Source: Robertkochia flava
Lineage (GTDB): Bacteria; Bacteroidota; Bacteroidia; Flavobacteriales; Flavobacteriaceae
DNA length: 64,000 nt
Direction of reading: 5' to 3'
Assembly (NCBI RefSeq): GCF_020166515.1
Contig: NZ_JAINZT010000002.1
Span: forward strand, 62,001-126,000
How positions within the stretch are numbered: the stretch's first letter is position 1; each line of letters begins with the position of its first letter. The position numbers and the translations under genes are program-made. The notes below the pieces were generated by a model. The model was not told where the DNA came from. It worked only from the letters and a program-made list of their open reading frames with translations, and did not search any database. Shown here piece by piece: positions 21,293-29,432 of the stretch.

Positions 21293-21451
21293 TTGATTTA
21301 GTTAAATGGTTAAAATACTTAGTATAAGTTACATAAATGTCCGAAAAGTTACATTGTCACTACCATATTATCCTACATTTTTTAAAAGCTGAGAATTGTC
21401 ATCGTTCTTGGAATATGCATCTCCTAATTTTACGGTTAAAACCGTGAGACT

Positions 21452-22738
21452 ATGAAAATCGTATCATCGTCGGAAGCTTTACAAGCTGTACGATCCGGAG
21501 ACCGGATATTTATCCAGGGAGCCGCTATGACCCCAACCGCTCTCATCGATGCGCTCTGCAACCGTTACAATGAGCTGGAAAATATCGAACTGGTGCAGAT
21601 CCATACCGAGGGAGATGCCAGATACACCCGATCCCCGTACAATAAAACGTTCCGGGTGAACAGCCTTTTTGTGGGCGGCAACGTGCGCCAGGCCATTAAT
21701 TACGAAAATGCAGATTACACCCCCATCTTCCTGAGCGAGATCCACTTGCTGTTCCGAAGAAATATCCTGCCGCTTGACGTGGCCCTTATCCAGGTGAGTC
21801 CACCAGACAAACACGGGTACTGTTCCCTGGGTACCTCTGTAGATGTTACCCTGCCTGCGGTACAGACAGCAAAAACCGTGATCGCCCAGATCAATCCTAT
21901 GGTACCCAGAACCCATGGCGACGGAATCATCCACATCAGTCAGATCCATATCGCCACAGAAACCGTCCATCCTATCTTTATAAAAGAGGTCCCGCCCCTT
22001 ACAGATACAGATATCAGGATCGGAAAACATGTGGCAGCACTTATAGAAGACGGAGCCACCCTGCAGATGGGAATAGGCAGTATTCCCAATGCCGTTTTAA
22101 GCAACCTGGGCAACCACAGGCGTCTGGGGATTCATACCGAAATGTTTACAGACGGAATCCTGCCGCTGATCGAAAGCGGGGTGATCACCGGAGAAGAGAA
22201 GGCCATAAAGACAGGAAAAATAGTAACCTGTTTTGCCATGGGATCTCAGAAACTTTATGACTTCACAGACGACAATCCGCTGGTACACTTTAAAGAAGCA
22301 GCCTACACCAACGATACGGCTATCATAAGGCGCAATCCAAGAGTAACCGCAATCAATTCGGCCATAGAGATCGATCTTACCGGTCAGGTGTGCGCAGATA
22401 CCATTGGAGGCATGCAGTATTCCGGGGTTGGCGGCCAAATGGATTTTATCCGGGGAGCAGCGCTATCCGAGAGAGGAAAGCCTATTATTGCCATGCCATC
22501 AACCACCCGCAAAGGCGAGTCCAAGATCGTTGCTATGCTAAAACCCGGCGCCGGAGTTACCACAACCCGGGCCCATGTACACTATGTGGTTACCGAATAC
22601 GGGGTGGCCCACCTGTTCGGGAAGAACCTGATGGAACGCGCAAAGGCCCTGATCCGCATCGCCCATCCCGACCACCGGGAATCCCTGGAAAGAATTGCCT
22701 TCGATCGATTTTCAAGGAAGAGCATTTCAATAGATTAA
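21452..22738 (+). CDS. Acetyl-CoA hydrolase/transferase (4-hydroxybutyrate CoA-transferase type)
   Basis: The 428-residue protein has the standard length and both Rossmann-like halves of the class I CoA-transferase family. The probable catalytic glutamate is E230 in GIHTEMFTDG, and the CoA-binding C-terminal box is GMQYSGVGGQMDFIRGA. It moves CoA between acyl-CoA and a carboxylic acid such as acetate; annotated relatives are acetyl-CoA hydrolase or 4-hydroxybutyrate CoA-transferase, and sequence alone does not settle the acceptor. No pathway partner is adjacent. Confidence 0.88.
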   Translation: MKIVSSSEALQAVRSGDRIFIQGAAMTPTALIDALCNRYNELENIELVQIHTEGDARYTRSPYNKTFRVNSLFVGGNVRQAINYENADYTPIFLSEIHLLFRRNILPLDVALIQVSPPDKHGYCSLGTSVDVTLPAVQTAKTVIAQINPMVPRTHGDGIIHISQIHIATETVHPIFIKEVPPLTDTDIRIGKHVAALIEDGATLQMGIGSIPNAVLSNLGNHRRLGIHTEMFTDGILPLIESGVITGEEKAIKTGKIVTCFAMGSQKLYDFTDDNPLVHFKEAAYTNDTAIIRRNPRVTAINSAIEIDLTGQVCADTIGGMQYSGVGGQMDFIRGAALSERGKPIIAMPSTTRKGESKIVAMLKPGAGVTTTRAHVHYVVTEYGVAHLFGKNLMERAKALIRIAHPDHRESLERIAFDRFSRKSISID

Positions 22739-22811
22739 ATATATACTACGCAATATCCTGTTATTCTGAACGTTATAGTGTATCGACAAAACCAATTCAT
22801 TTCTATTCTTC

Positions 22812-23312
22812 ATGAAACGTCTTACACTTTACATCAAAGGATATCCCGTAATTATTTTACTACTGGCCTGTAGCACCCTGCTGCTTTTTTCATGTGATGA
22901 TAATGACGACCAGGGAGAGAACACCAACATGCGGAACATGGAAGAGATCAGGGCTAATATAACCTCAGGAACCTGGATCATCGAACTTTACAATGATTCC
23001 GGAGAAGATGAAACCGGTATTTATGCAGGGTACTCTTTTTCCTTTAACAGCAACGGAACCCTGGTGGCAGACAACGGCAATGAGCAGTATAACGGCACCT
23101 GGTCGGTTTCTGATGACGACGACAGCGACGACGACAACAGCAGTTCAAATGAAGACGATATCGATTTTAATATCGCCTTCAGTACGCCCGGATTTCTGGC
23201 TGAACTTACGGACGATTGGGATATCGATACCTACTCCTCTTCCCGTATCGAATTATTTGATATCAGTGGTGGAGACAATACTACCGATCTGCTCACCTTC
23301 AGAAAAAACTAA
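22812..23312 (+). CDS. Acidic lipoprotein of unknown function
   Basis: The 166-residue protein has a lipoprotein signal ending in LLLFSC (Cys at about 28) followed by an Asp-rich start DDNDDQ. The body predicts a small beta barrel (GTWIIELYNDSG, YSFSFNSNGTLVADNG, YNGTWSV) of the lipocalin-like/DUF type seen in many Bacteroidetes lipoproteins, interrupted by a run of about ten Asp/Ser residues. It ends 26 bp before the hemoglobin gene, but a functional link is not evident. Confidence 0.65.
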   Translation: MKRLTLYIKGYPVIILLLACSTLLLFSCDDNDDQGENTNMRNMEEIRANITSGTWIIELYNDSGEDETGIYAGYSFSFNSNGTLVADNGNEQYNGTWSVSDDDDSDDDNSSSNEDDIDFNIAFSTPGFLAELTDDWDIDTYSSSRIELFDISGGDNTTDLLTFRKN

Positions 23313-23338
23313 CATTGCCTATCCTGAAAACCACCTGA

Positions 23339-23740
23339 ATGTCCGGGAAAGAGAAAAAAGAGATCGAAAACCGGGAAGATGTCCGATTACTGGTCAACAC
23401 CTTCTACTCAAAAGTGCGCACCCATCCCGACCTCAGTCCCTTCTTTAACGATACCATAAGTGATTGGCCCGCTCACCTGGAGCTGCTTACCGATTTCTGG
23501 GAATCCCAGTTATTCCTCAACCGAAGCTATACCGGAAACCCGGTTCAGGCCCATTGTGCGGTTGACAAAGCCTTCGGACATACCATCACCATGGAACATT
23601 TTGGTCAATGGATCGAACTGTGGATCGCCACTCTGGATGCGCTGTTTACAGGAGAAAAAGCCTGGATCGCTAAAAACAGGGCCCGTAAAATGGCTACCAT
23701 GTTTTTTCTCCACATCTACCAGGAGCGGGACAAAAAATAA
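23339..23740 (+). CDS. Group III truncated hemoglobin
   Basis: The 133-residue protein matches group III (Ctb-like) truncated hemoglobins: LLVNTFYSKVRTHPDLSPFF for helices A-B, LLTDFWESQLF for helix E, H72 in NPVQAH as the likely proximal heme ligand, and HFGQWIELWIATLDALF for helices G-H. The family binds O2 and NO and protects against nitrosative stress or supplies oxygen under microaerobic conditions. It sits 26 bp after a lipoprotein gene and may share its transcript. Confidence 0.9.
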   Translation: MSGKEKKEIENREDVRLLVNTFYSKVRTHPDLSPFFNDTISDWPAHLELLTDFWESQLFLNRSYTGNPVQAHCAVDKAFGHTITMEHFGQWIELWIATLDALFTGEKAWIAKNRARKMATMFFLHIYQERDKK

Positions 23741-23830
23741 TTGCCTGAATTTATTGGTTTTCAGTTAGTTAAGATAATTTTAATCAGTTTTATCCGTAAC
23801 TTTATCACTTAACAACTTAAAACCAAGATC

Positions 23831-24601
23831 ATGAAAAGGTTTCTCTGTATCCTCTTTGCCCTCATCTTTATCAGTACCTCTTTTGCTCAAGTGGCATACT
23901 TACAGTACCGCAAGGTGCCGGCAGACCAGGAAGATGAGTTCGTAAAAAGGGAAACGGAGCACTGGGCCAAAGTGGCGAAAGACGCCATAGACAAGGGACA
24001 TATGACGGGATGGTCATTATGGCGCAAGGTTGGAGTCACCAATGAAGACGCCCCTAATTACGTTTTTGTAAACACCTTCGAAAGCCTGGACAAGATGAAC
24101 ATGGAAGACGTCTGGAATGAGGAAAACCTCACCAAGGTACTGGGTGTATCACCCTCCAGTGTAGAGACCAATTCGTTTACCACGATACCGTTTGACTACT
24201 GGATGCAACTGGAAGCAGTAATTCCGGGCGATTATAAGTACGCCCTGGTTAATTATGCCATGCCTGCGAACCGGGGCGCTTTTATTGAAGAGAACAAAAC
24301 CCTCTGGCAACCCTTTCATCAGGCTAATATCGAAAGTGGAGAAATGGGAATGGCCAGTTGGGGAATGATGTCGGTGATCTACCCCAGGGGAAATAATGCC
24401 CGGTTTTCAGTGCTAACATGGGATGGATTTAATACCATGCAAGGTGTAATGAACTATCTCCGGTATACGCCCCAGGCAGAAATGGACGCCGGATGGGAAG
24501 AAATGATGAATAAAACCAAAATGGGAGACCTTCTTCCCGATGGTTTTGAATGGAGTATAATTTACGAAAGGGTGAAATCTGTAGGTCCGGACCAGGATTA
24601 A
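23831..24601 (+). CDS. Secreted protein with two ABM-like repeats
   Basis: The 256-residue protein has a signal peptide (MKRFLCILFALIFISTSFAQ). The mature protein is an internal duplication: residues about 22-110 and 128-225 both read Y-x-x-x-x-PA...F-x-x-E-x-x-x-W-x-x...GxMxxWxxW...F-x-x-x-T-F-x-x-x-x-x-M. This resembles the dimeric alpha-beta-barrel (ABM) fold, so one chain may form the equivalent of a dimer. No function is known. It lies alone, with no clear terminator. Confidence 0.65.
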   Translation: MKRFLCILFALIFISTSFAQVAYLQYRKVPADQEDEFVKRETEHWAKVAKDAIDKGHMTGWSLWRKVGVTNEDAPNYVFVNTFESLDKMNMEDVWNEENLTKVLGVSPSSVETNSFTTIPFDYWMQLEAVIPGDYKYALVNYAMPANRGAFIEENKTLWQPFHQANIESGEMGMASWGMMSVIYPRGNNARFSVLTWDGFNTMQGVMNYLRYTPQAEMDAGWEEMMNKTKMGDLLPDGFEWSIIYERVKSVGPDQD

Positions 24602-24808
24602 CAAGTGTTAATCTTTGTTAAAGGAGGGTTTTCCGTAAAAAATATAACAAAGTACTGCTAAAGCCTGTCTGATAGCGCTTTAAGAGATACCTATTTTACA
24701 GGAAAACCTTTCATTATCGAGTTTTTCGATCTTAAAATATTCATAAACTATGCAATTTAAGTTGGTTTCCTCGTTGGAATATATAATATAGCAACAAAAC
24801 ACTTAATA

Positions 24809-25027
24809 ATGGATTTGATCGCCGAAGCAATAGATTTCGAACAAAATGAACCAAAGCCTAAAACGAACAGTGAGCGCATCCGTTTCTCGCGTAAGGCAAA
24901 GGATCTTATTCTCAGCATCAATGAGATCTATAAAAAGAACAAGGATGAAAAACTGATGAACCTGATGAAGCGCCTTACCAAGCGTAAACAGCAGGCAGAA
25001 AAGCGTCTTAAGGGACGTCCGGTTTAG
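24809..25027 (+). CDS. Small basic protein of unknown function
   Basis: The 72-residue protein is highly charged, with a helical C-terminal half (IRFSRKAKDLILSINEIYKK, LMNLMKRLTKRKQQAEKRL). It looks like a conserved flavobacterial small protein, possibly nucleic-acid binding, but I have no name for it. The gene stands alone between a 207-bp upstream gap and a strong terminator, which supports it being a real transcription unit. Confidence 0.65.
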   Translation: MDLIAEAIDFEQNEPKPKTNSERIRFSRKAKDLILSINEIYKKNKDEKLMNLMKRLTKRKQQAEKRLKGRPV

Positions 25028-25055
25028 AGGCGGTTCAGTCAAAATTCTTTCGATC

Positions 25056-25090
25056 AACCGGCGCATTCTGATGGAGTGCGCCGGTTTTTT
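25056..25090 (+). terminator. Strong terminator after the small basic protein gene
   Basis: Stem AACCGGCGCA / TGCGCCGGTT, with further near-pairing inside, is followed by a T-run (GGTTTTTTATT). Confidence 0.85.
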
Positions 25091-25307
25091 ATTATGGCCT
25101 AAATTTTCTAAACGCTTGCGTATACATCCTTCAGTTCCTACTCAGATATTTTCAGGTTATTCTTCTTGTTACAGAAGTCCTGGGTAACAGGTAGAGTGCC
25201 ACGCTCTTGAAGGTAATCGCAATTCAAGTGACTCCACCCTACTTTAAAATACGTAGGTTATTTCCTAATGTTTTGTAATATTGCACTGTAACCTAAAACA
25301 TCTTACT

Positions 25308-25811
25308 ATGAAAAAACTACTCTTTACGGCGCTTATGGTTTGCCTCACCATGACAGCCATGGCTCAGTACTCGAATAAAACAATAAGCATCGGTGTGCGC
25401 GGGGGACTTCCTGTGAGCGATGCCTACAGCGACCTTTACAGCTTTTCCGTTGATGCCGATATCAGTTATCATACTTATGTTTATGAGAACTTTATGATAG
25501 GAGGTGCAGCCGGATACGGTCACGTATTTGGAGAGGACATCAGCATTGGGGGGTTAAATATTGAGGTTGACGATTACCAGTATATTCCCGTTTTGGCCTC
25601 CGCCAAACTGTATGCCGGAACACTTTTATACCTGGGTCTACAGCCCGGATATGCCTTCGCCCTGGGTGATAACCAGGAAGGAGGATTTATGTTTCGGGCA
25701 CAGGCAGGATTCAATATCACCGAGAACATGGATATCGTAGCTAATTACCAGAACATCCTCCTGGATACTGCATTTCCAACCGTTAACCTGGGCTTGAATT
25801 TTTATCCTTAA
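25308..25811 (+). CDS. Outer-membrane beta-barrel protein
   Basis: The protein has 167 residues from MKKLLFTALMVCLTMTAMAQ. An in-frame TTG at 25281 is nine codons upstream, but the ATG at 25308 gives a proper signal peptide, so I chose it. The mature chain is a series of amphipathic strands (TISIGVRGGLPVSDAY, YENFMIGGAAGYGHVFG, YIPVLASAKLYAGTLLYLGLQPGYAFA, MFRAQAGFNITENMDIVANYQ) ending in LGLNFYP with an aromatic near the C terminus. This is an eight-stranded OmpX/OmpW-like porin-family barrel. Role unknown. Confidence 0.75.
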   Translation: MKKLLFTALMVCLTMTAMAQYSNKTISIGVRGGLPVSDAYSDLYSFSVDADISYHTYVYENFMIGGAAGYGHVFGEDISIGGLNIEVDDYQYIPVLASAKLYAGTLLYLGLQPGYAFALGDNQEGGFMFRAQAGFNITENMDIVANYQNILLDTAFPTVNLGLNFYP

Positions 25812-25829
25812 GAATTAATTCATCTTCAG

Positions 25830-25870
25830 AAAAAAGAAAAGCCGGGGACACACCCCGGCTTTTCTTTTTT
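25830..25870. terminator. Bidirectional terminator
   Basis: A very strong symmetric hairpin (AAAAGCCGGGG / CCCCGGCTTTT, loop ACACA) with A-run and T-run on either side can end transcription from both directions, between the barrel gene and the DUF559 element. Confidence 0.9.
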
Positions 25871-25929
25871 ATATCCTGAAGCATACCCCCACCGGTTAAC
25901 TCAGTAAAACAACATTATTAACATGAAGC

Positions 25930-25968
25930 GGTCCCCATCCGTCAGCACGAGGGTGCTGACACCTTCCC
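25930..25968. repeat. Degenerate arm of the DUF559-associated repeat
   Basis: CCCCATCC, then a perfect hairpin GTCAGCAC-GAGG-GTGCTGAC (25941-25960), then ACCTTCCC. This is the order of the intact arms but without the closing GGGGAAGG. The same GTGCTGAC 8-mer recurs at 25987-25994, just outside the left terminal arm. Confidence 0.6.
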
Positions 25969-25997
25969 TTAAAGCATGAGATTTGAGTGCTGACACA

Positions 25998-26053
25998 ACC
26001 CCTTCCGACCCCGCTGGACAGCGGGGCCACCTTCCCCTGGTGAGGGGAAGGGG
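25998..26053 (+). repeat. Left terminal arm of the DUF559 element
   Basis: ACCCCTTCC (25998-26006), stem CCCCGCTG-GA-CAGCGGGG (26009-26026), CCACCTTCCCC (26027-26037), loop, GGGGAAGG (26044-26051). Confidence 0.85.
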
Positions 26054-26060
26054 ATGTTAC

Positions 26061-26426
26061 TCATGTTTTTCTTTGGTTAAAGGAAGTTTCAATTTTTAAA
26101 AGGACTTCCGGGATGATCTTAAAGATCTCATTGTTGGAAAATCGCAATACATAATAACCATTTGCTTTAAAATATCTCGAACGTTGTTCATCCTTTCTAA
26201 TTTGTTCCGGGGCCAGGTGAACGCCTCCATCAACCTCAATAATTAATTTTTCTGTAGGACAATAAAAATCTACAATATAAGGACCGATGCTATGTTGCCT
26301 TCGAAAGCGTCTGCCTTGCAACTGCTTTTTTCTTAAATGATGCCATAGTACCCATTCAGCATTTGTCATCTTTGATCTCAGCTGTTTTCTTCTGATTTCA
26401 CTTTCTTTTCGATTATGAATCCCCAT
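26061..26426 (-). CDS. DUF559 (Vsr-like) endonuclease domain protein
   Basis: The 121-residue protein is a single DUF559 domain, related to the very-short-patch-repair (Vsr) nuclease fold. Signatures: TNAEWVLWHHLRKKQLQGRRFRRQ (about 21-44), IGPYIVDFYC with D53, LIIEVDGGVH with E64, D66 and H70, RKDEQRSRYFKANGY and VLRFSNNEI. D53 and the E64-x-D66 pair are likely metal ligands. It should nick or cleave DNA; the target is unknown. It is bracketed by inverted repeats that pair with each other and has no operon partner. Length is normal for the family and the frame is intact. Confidence 0.88.
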   Translation of the reverse strand: MGIHNRKESEIRRKQLRSKMTNAEWVLWHHLRKKQLQGRRFRRQHSIGPYIVDFYCPTEKLIIEVDGGVHLAPEQIRKDEQRSRYFKANGYYVLRFSNNEIFKIIPEVLLKIETSFNQRKT

Positions 26427-26453
26427 AGTAATCAGTCATTATAAAATAAATAT

Positions 26454-26503
26454 CCTTCCCCTCTCAGGGGAAGGTGGTTTTGCTCTGCAAAACCGGAAGG
26501 GGT
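26454..26503 (-). repeat. Right terminal arm of the DUF559 element
   Basis: On the plus strand: CCTTCCCC (26454-26461), loop CTCAT-like, GGGGAAGG (26467-26474), TGG, stem GGTTTTGC-TCT-GCAAAACC (26476-26494), GGAAGGGGT (26495-26503). It is the inverted counterpart of the left arm. Confidence 0.85.
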
Positions 26504-28011
26504 CATTCCCAGTCCGGCATGGACGCATCTTCGAAGATAAGTTCCCTGTTGAGCTCTGCATCGAATACCACCCGGTAGAGATCGCGCCGGGAGATACCGT
26601 CGTTGGAAGTATTCATAAAAATGATAGCGCCATCGTTTGGTGCATATCTCGGATCCAGGTCAAGGGTTCCGGCAGGTCTTTCCATTTGCAGCTGCGTAGT
26701 TAGCCCTGTAACGAGATCGTGCTGGAAAATATAGGTGTTTAACTGGCGGTATTGCGCATTTTCCGAACCGCTGATATCACGGGTATAAAGCACCCTGGTT
26801 CCCCCGATGGAGAAATCGAGTCCGCCCATGGCCCCTGAAAAGCCTTCAGCCACTACGGCTACCTCGGTATCCGTGTCCGGATCGATCACGACGATACGGG
26901 CATTGTACCCGGCACTGTTATTGGTTTTGATCACGAGCTGTTTGTTCACGGCATTCCCGGCCACTTCGGTAATAAAATTCCCCGAGGGTTCGGTATAGAC
27001 CAGTTCCACCCCGGTTCCGTCGGCGTTGATGGCATAGAGCTTATCAAAATTCGGGTAGTACAGTCGCGCCCCGTTATCAAACCATGTAAAATCGATCTCT
27101 TCCAGGTTAAACCCGGCCACCGGGATATCGCGGGTAACCTGCCTGACCCCGCTACCGTCGCTGTTCATAGTAAACAAATGGGTTTCTGCGCCCACACTTC
27201 TTAAAAAAGCCACCTTTCCAGCCGTGCTGTTCTTTCTCGGACGGAAGGAATTCTTATCCAATGGGGTCAACCGGAATACAGCAACCGAATCCGGGTTTGC
27301 ATCGGTGCCCGGACTGCTAAAAATCACACTATTCCCGTTTACCTCCCTATTGAAAAACACCCGGTTCTCCGCCAGGTTCAATGTCCTGAATCCTGCCAAA
27401 GCACTACTCACCTCATCATTTATGCCGTCATTTGCGGTAACCTGCCAGATATAATTGGCGCCGGCCTGTAAGTCATTAACCGTATACACAGTGTCCTTGA
27501 TCTCTTCAAAGGTCATCATCTCGTTGGTCGTACCATTTCGTATTTCCAGCCGGTAACTTACCTCATCTCCGTCATTATCAGAGGAACTCCAAATAAACTC
27601 AACCGTAGTATTCAGATCATCTTCCCCATCTTCAGGGCTGATCAATATAGGGCGCTTTGGGGCCAGGTTTTTGGATGCTACAGAATCCAGTTCAAATACC
27701 ACATTAACGGTCCGGGCATCCTGAATATTGGCCCCTTCAAAGGCCGTTACGAACGCATCCAGCTCTGCCTGCACCGAATACTCCCCTGTGGCAAGGTTAT
27801 CGATCACAAAGGCGCCTTCACTGTCGGTAAATACCGTGGTAGATATCGGTGTCGTTGAAATTTTCACATTTTCCAGGGGCTGATTCCCGGAGGCGGTCAC
27901 TACCTTTCCGGTCAGGGTACCCTCTCCGGTTTCATCTATAGTATCTTCTGAACAACCCGTAAGCAGAGTGATCAGAAAAAAGAAGGCCAAGGTTTTTAGT
28001 ATCGTTCTCAT
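26503..28011 (-). CDS. Curli-operon lipoprotein with CarboxypepD_reg, FN3 and TolB-like propeller regions
   Basis: The 502-residue protein is a lipoprotein (LLTGCSEDTID; Cys at about 20). In order it has a carboxypeptidase-regulatory-like domain (about 33-110: LTGKVVTASGNQPLENVKIS), a fibronectin-III-like domain (about 118-210: PKRPILISPEDGEDDLNTTVEFIWSSSD) and a TolB/DPP-type beta-propeller region (about 245-500: KVAFLRSVGAETHLFTMNSDGSG, RLYYPNFDKLYAINADGTG). It follows csgG by 27 bp in the same direction, so it is probably the last gene of the curli operon. A role in anchoring or displaying fibres at the surface is inference. Confidence 0.75.
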   Translation of the reverse strand: MRTILKTLAFFFLITLLTGCSEDTIDETGEGTLTGKVVTASGNQPLENVKISTTPISTTVFTDSEGAFVIDNLATGEYSVQAELDAFVTAFEGANIQDARTVNVVFELDSVASKNLAPKRPILISPEDGEDDLNTTVEFIWSSSDNDGDEVSYRLEIRNGTTNEMMTFEEIKDTVYTVNDLQAGANYIWQVTANDGINDEVSSALAGFRTLNLAENRVFFNREVNGNSVIFSSPGTDANPDSVAVFRLTPLDKNSFRPRKNSTAGKVAFLRSVGAETHLFTMNSDGSGVRQVTRDIPVAGFNLEEIDFTWFDNGARLYYPNFDKLYAINADGTGVELVYTEPSGNFITEVAGNAVNKQLVIKTNNSAGYNARIVVIDPDTDTEVAVVAEGFSGAMGGLDFSIGGTRVLYTRDISGSENAQYRQLNTYIFQHDLVTGLTTQLQMERPAGTLDLDPRYAPNDGAIIFMNTSNDGISRRDLYRVVFDAELNRELIFEDASMPDWE

Positions 28012-28038
28012 AGTTGTGTACTTGATTTAGGATAAGGT

Positions 28039-29421
28039 TTATCGAAGTCCGAATTTATAATGCAGCCGAAGTCCGAAGTTGTAGTAAAAGTCATCCCGTT
28101 TGCCATTCTCTATATCTTCCAGAGCATCGGTAAGGGCGAAGTTCCCTTCAGCAAATAGTGCCAGGTCTAAATGCCTGCTTAGCCGGAATTTTATTCCGCC
28201 ACCTGCCTGCAATTTTCCATACAGGCTGCTTCTGAGCTCGCTGCCTTCGAGATCCTCCACCTCGTAGATCAATCCGGGACCACCGTAAACAAAAGGAGTT
28301 ATATTGTCAAAGGGTAAAAGGTCTGATTGCAGGTTGATGGAATAATCAACGAAACTGCGACTCCAGTCCTCTCCTCCCCTGAAATTGTTGTAATTAAAAA
28401 GCATGCCCAGGCTAAAATAATTGGAGAGATCCCTGTAATAGCCGAGAGCACCTCCCCCGGACAGGGTCTTTTTAGAATAATCTCCGCTAAATAAAGACAG
28501 GTGACCGCCAAAGCTAAAGCTGTTCTTATAAGGATCGTTAAACTGCTTTCTATCGTACAGCAAGGTCGACTCGTCTTCCACCTTTTCCTTGTTGTAGTGC
28601 TCCACCAGGTACTCGTCCTTATCCTTGCCTTCTGCCGTGGCCCAAAGGCCTTCCTCTATCCCTTCGATGATAAGGGATTCCACCGCTTTCTCAATGGCGT
28701 CCTTCATGGCCAGCTGTACGGGTTCGTTCTTGGTGATCCCGGTTTCCACCTCCAGCAGCCGCTGGAAGTTCACGTAGCGGAAGAGGCTGGCATCAATGGC
28801 CTGCGAAAGAATGGTCTTGGATACATACACCGTTTTCAGAATCTTCCCGTTGGAGGTGGATACCGCACGCAGGTAGATGGTGAGCCGGTCTTCCCGGTAC
28901 TGGGAAGATCCCCCGGCCCCAAAATAACGGGCACCGAGTCCGCCGGTCACGATATTGCTGTCGTAAGACACCACGCCGCCCTCCAGTAATACACCAGCAT
29001 ACAGCAGGGGTGGCAGGTTGGGCTGATTGTTATTGGGCTGACCGCTGTATTCGCTTCGCGTGGAGCGGATGATGTTTCGCTCGTTGAGCAGGTTGGAGAG
29101 GTTTTCCCGTTCTATAGGGGTAAACCAGCGGGAATCTTCCAGGGCCTTGATGAGCATGGTGGTACCCCCCTGGGAGACGGCGGTAGAAAAGGTGCTCCCG
29201 TTTTCCACAGCCTTGTACTGCCCGGTCTGGTCTTTAAAATTGTATACTCCCACCACCACCGGCTCGGCCGGCAGGGGCAGTTGGGTTAATCGGTTGGTAT
29301 GGGGGGTGGTTTCCCCGGTTCGGGCCTGTTGCTGACTGAAGGGCTGACTGAAATAGGTGCCGCAGGCAGACAGTAGCAGGAAGGCGGTAAAGACCGCCAG
29401 GTTTTTCAGGGCATTTCTCAT
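28039..29421 (-). CDS. csgG: Curli secretion channel CsgG fused to a C-terminal beta-barrel domain
   Basis: The 460-residue lipoprotein (LLLSAC; Cys20) contains a full CsgG domain at about 50-265: VVVGVYNFKDQTGQYK, TTMLIKALEDSRWFTPIERENLSNLLNERNIIR, LLYAGVLLEGGVVSYDSN and RLTIYLRAVSTSNGKIL. CsgG forms the nonameric outer-membrane pore that exports curlin. E. coli CsgG stops near residue 277, but here a charged linker (about 265-295) leads into an additional roughly 165-residue beta-rich domain of OmpA/porin type (SFSFGGHLSLFSGDY, GGGALGYYRDLSNYFSLGML, LYGKLQAGGGIKFRLSRHLDLALFAEGNF) ending in LRLHYKFGLR. It lies 11 bp downstream of csgF. Confidence 0.9.
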   Translation of the reverse strand: MRNALKNLAVFTAFLLLSACGTYFSQPFSQQQARTGETTPHTNRLTQLPLPAEPVVVGVYNFKDQTGQYKAVENGSTFSTAVSQGGTTMLIKALEDSRWFTPIERENLSNLLNERNIIRSTRSEYSGQPNNNQPNLPPLLYAGVLLEGGVVSYDSNIVTGGLGARYFGAGGSSQYREDRLTIYLRAVSTSNGKILKTVYVSKTILSQAIDASLFRYVNFQRLLEVETGITKNEPVQLAMKDAIEKAVESLIIEGIEEGLWATAEGKDKDEYLVEHYNKEKVEDESTLLYDRKQFNDPYKNSFSFGGHLSLFSGDYSKKTLSGGGALGYYRDLSNYFSLGMLFNYNNFRGGEDWSRSFVDYSINLQSDLLPFDNITPFVYGGPGLIYEVEDLEGSELRSSLYGKLQAGGGIKFRLSRHLDLALFAEGNFALTDALEDIENGKRDDFYYNFGLRLHYKFGLR

Positions 29422-29432
29422 ATTGTATAGGT

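Larger units (their letters stand above)
25998..26503. mobile_element. Putative REP-like element carrying a DUF559 endonuclease
   Basis: About 506 bp bounded by two inverted arms of about 55 bp. Each arm, read inward, is ACCCCTTCC, an 8-bp hairpin, CCACCTTCCCC, a short loop, and GGGGAAGG. The hairpin stems differ (CCCCGCTG/CAGCGGGG left; GGTTTTGC/GCAAAACC right) while pairing is kept. The only gene inside is DUF559. The right arm ends exactly on the first base of the stop codon of the neighbouring lipoprotein gene. Mobility is inferred from the structure; no target-site duplication is visible. Confidence 0.55.
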
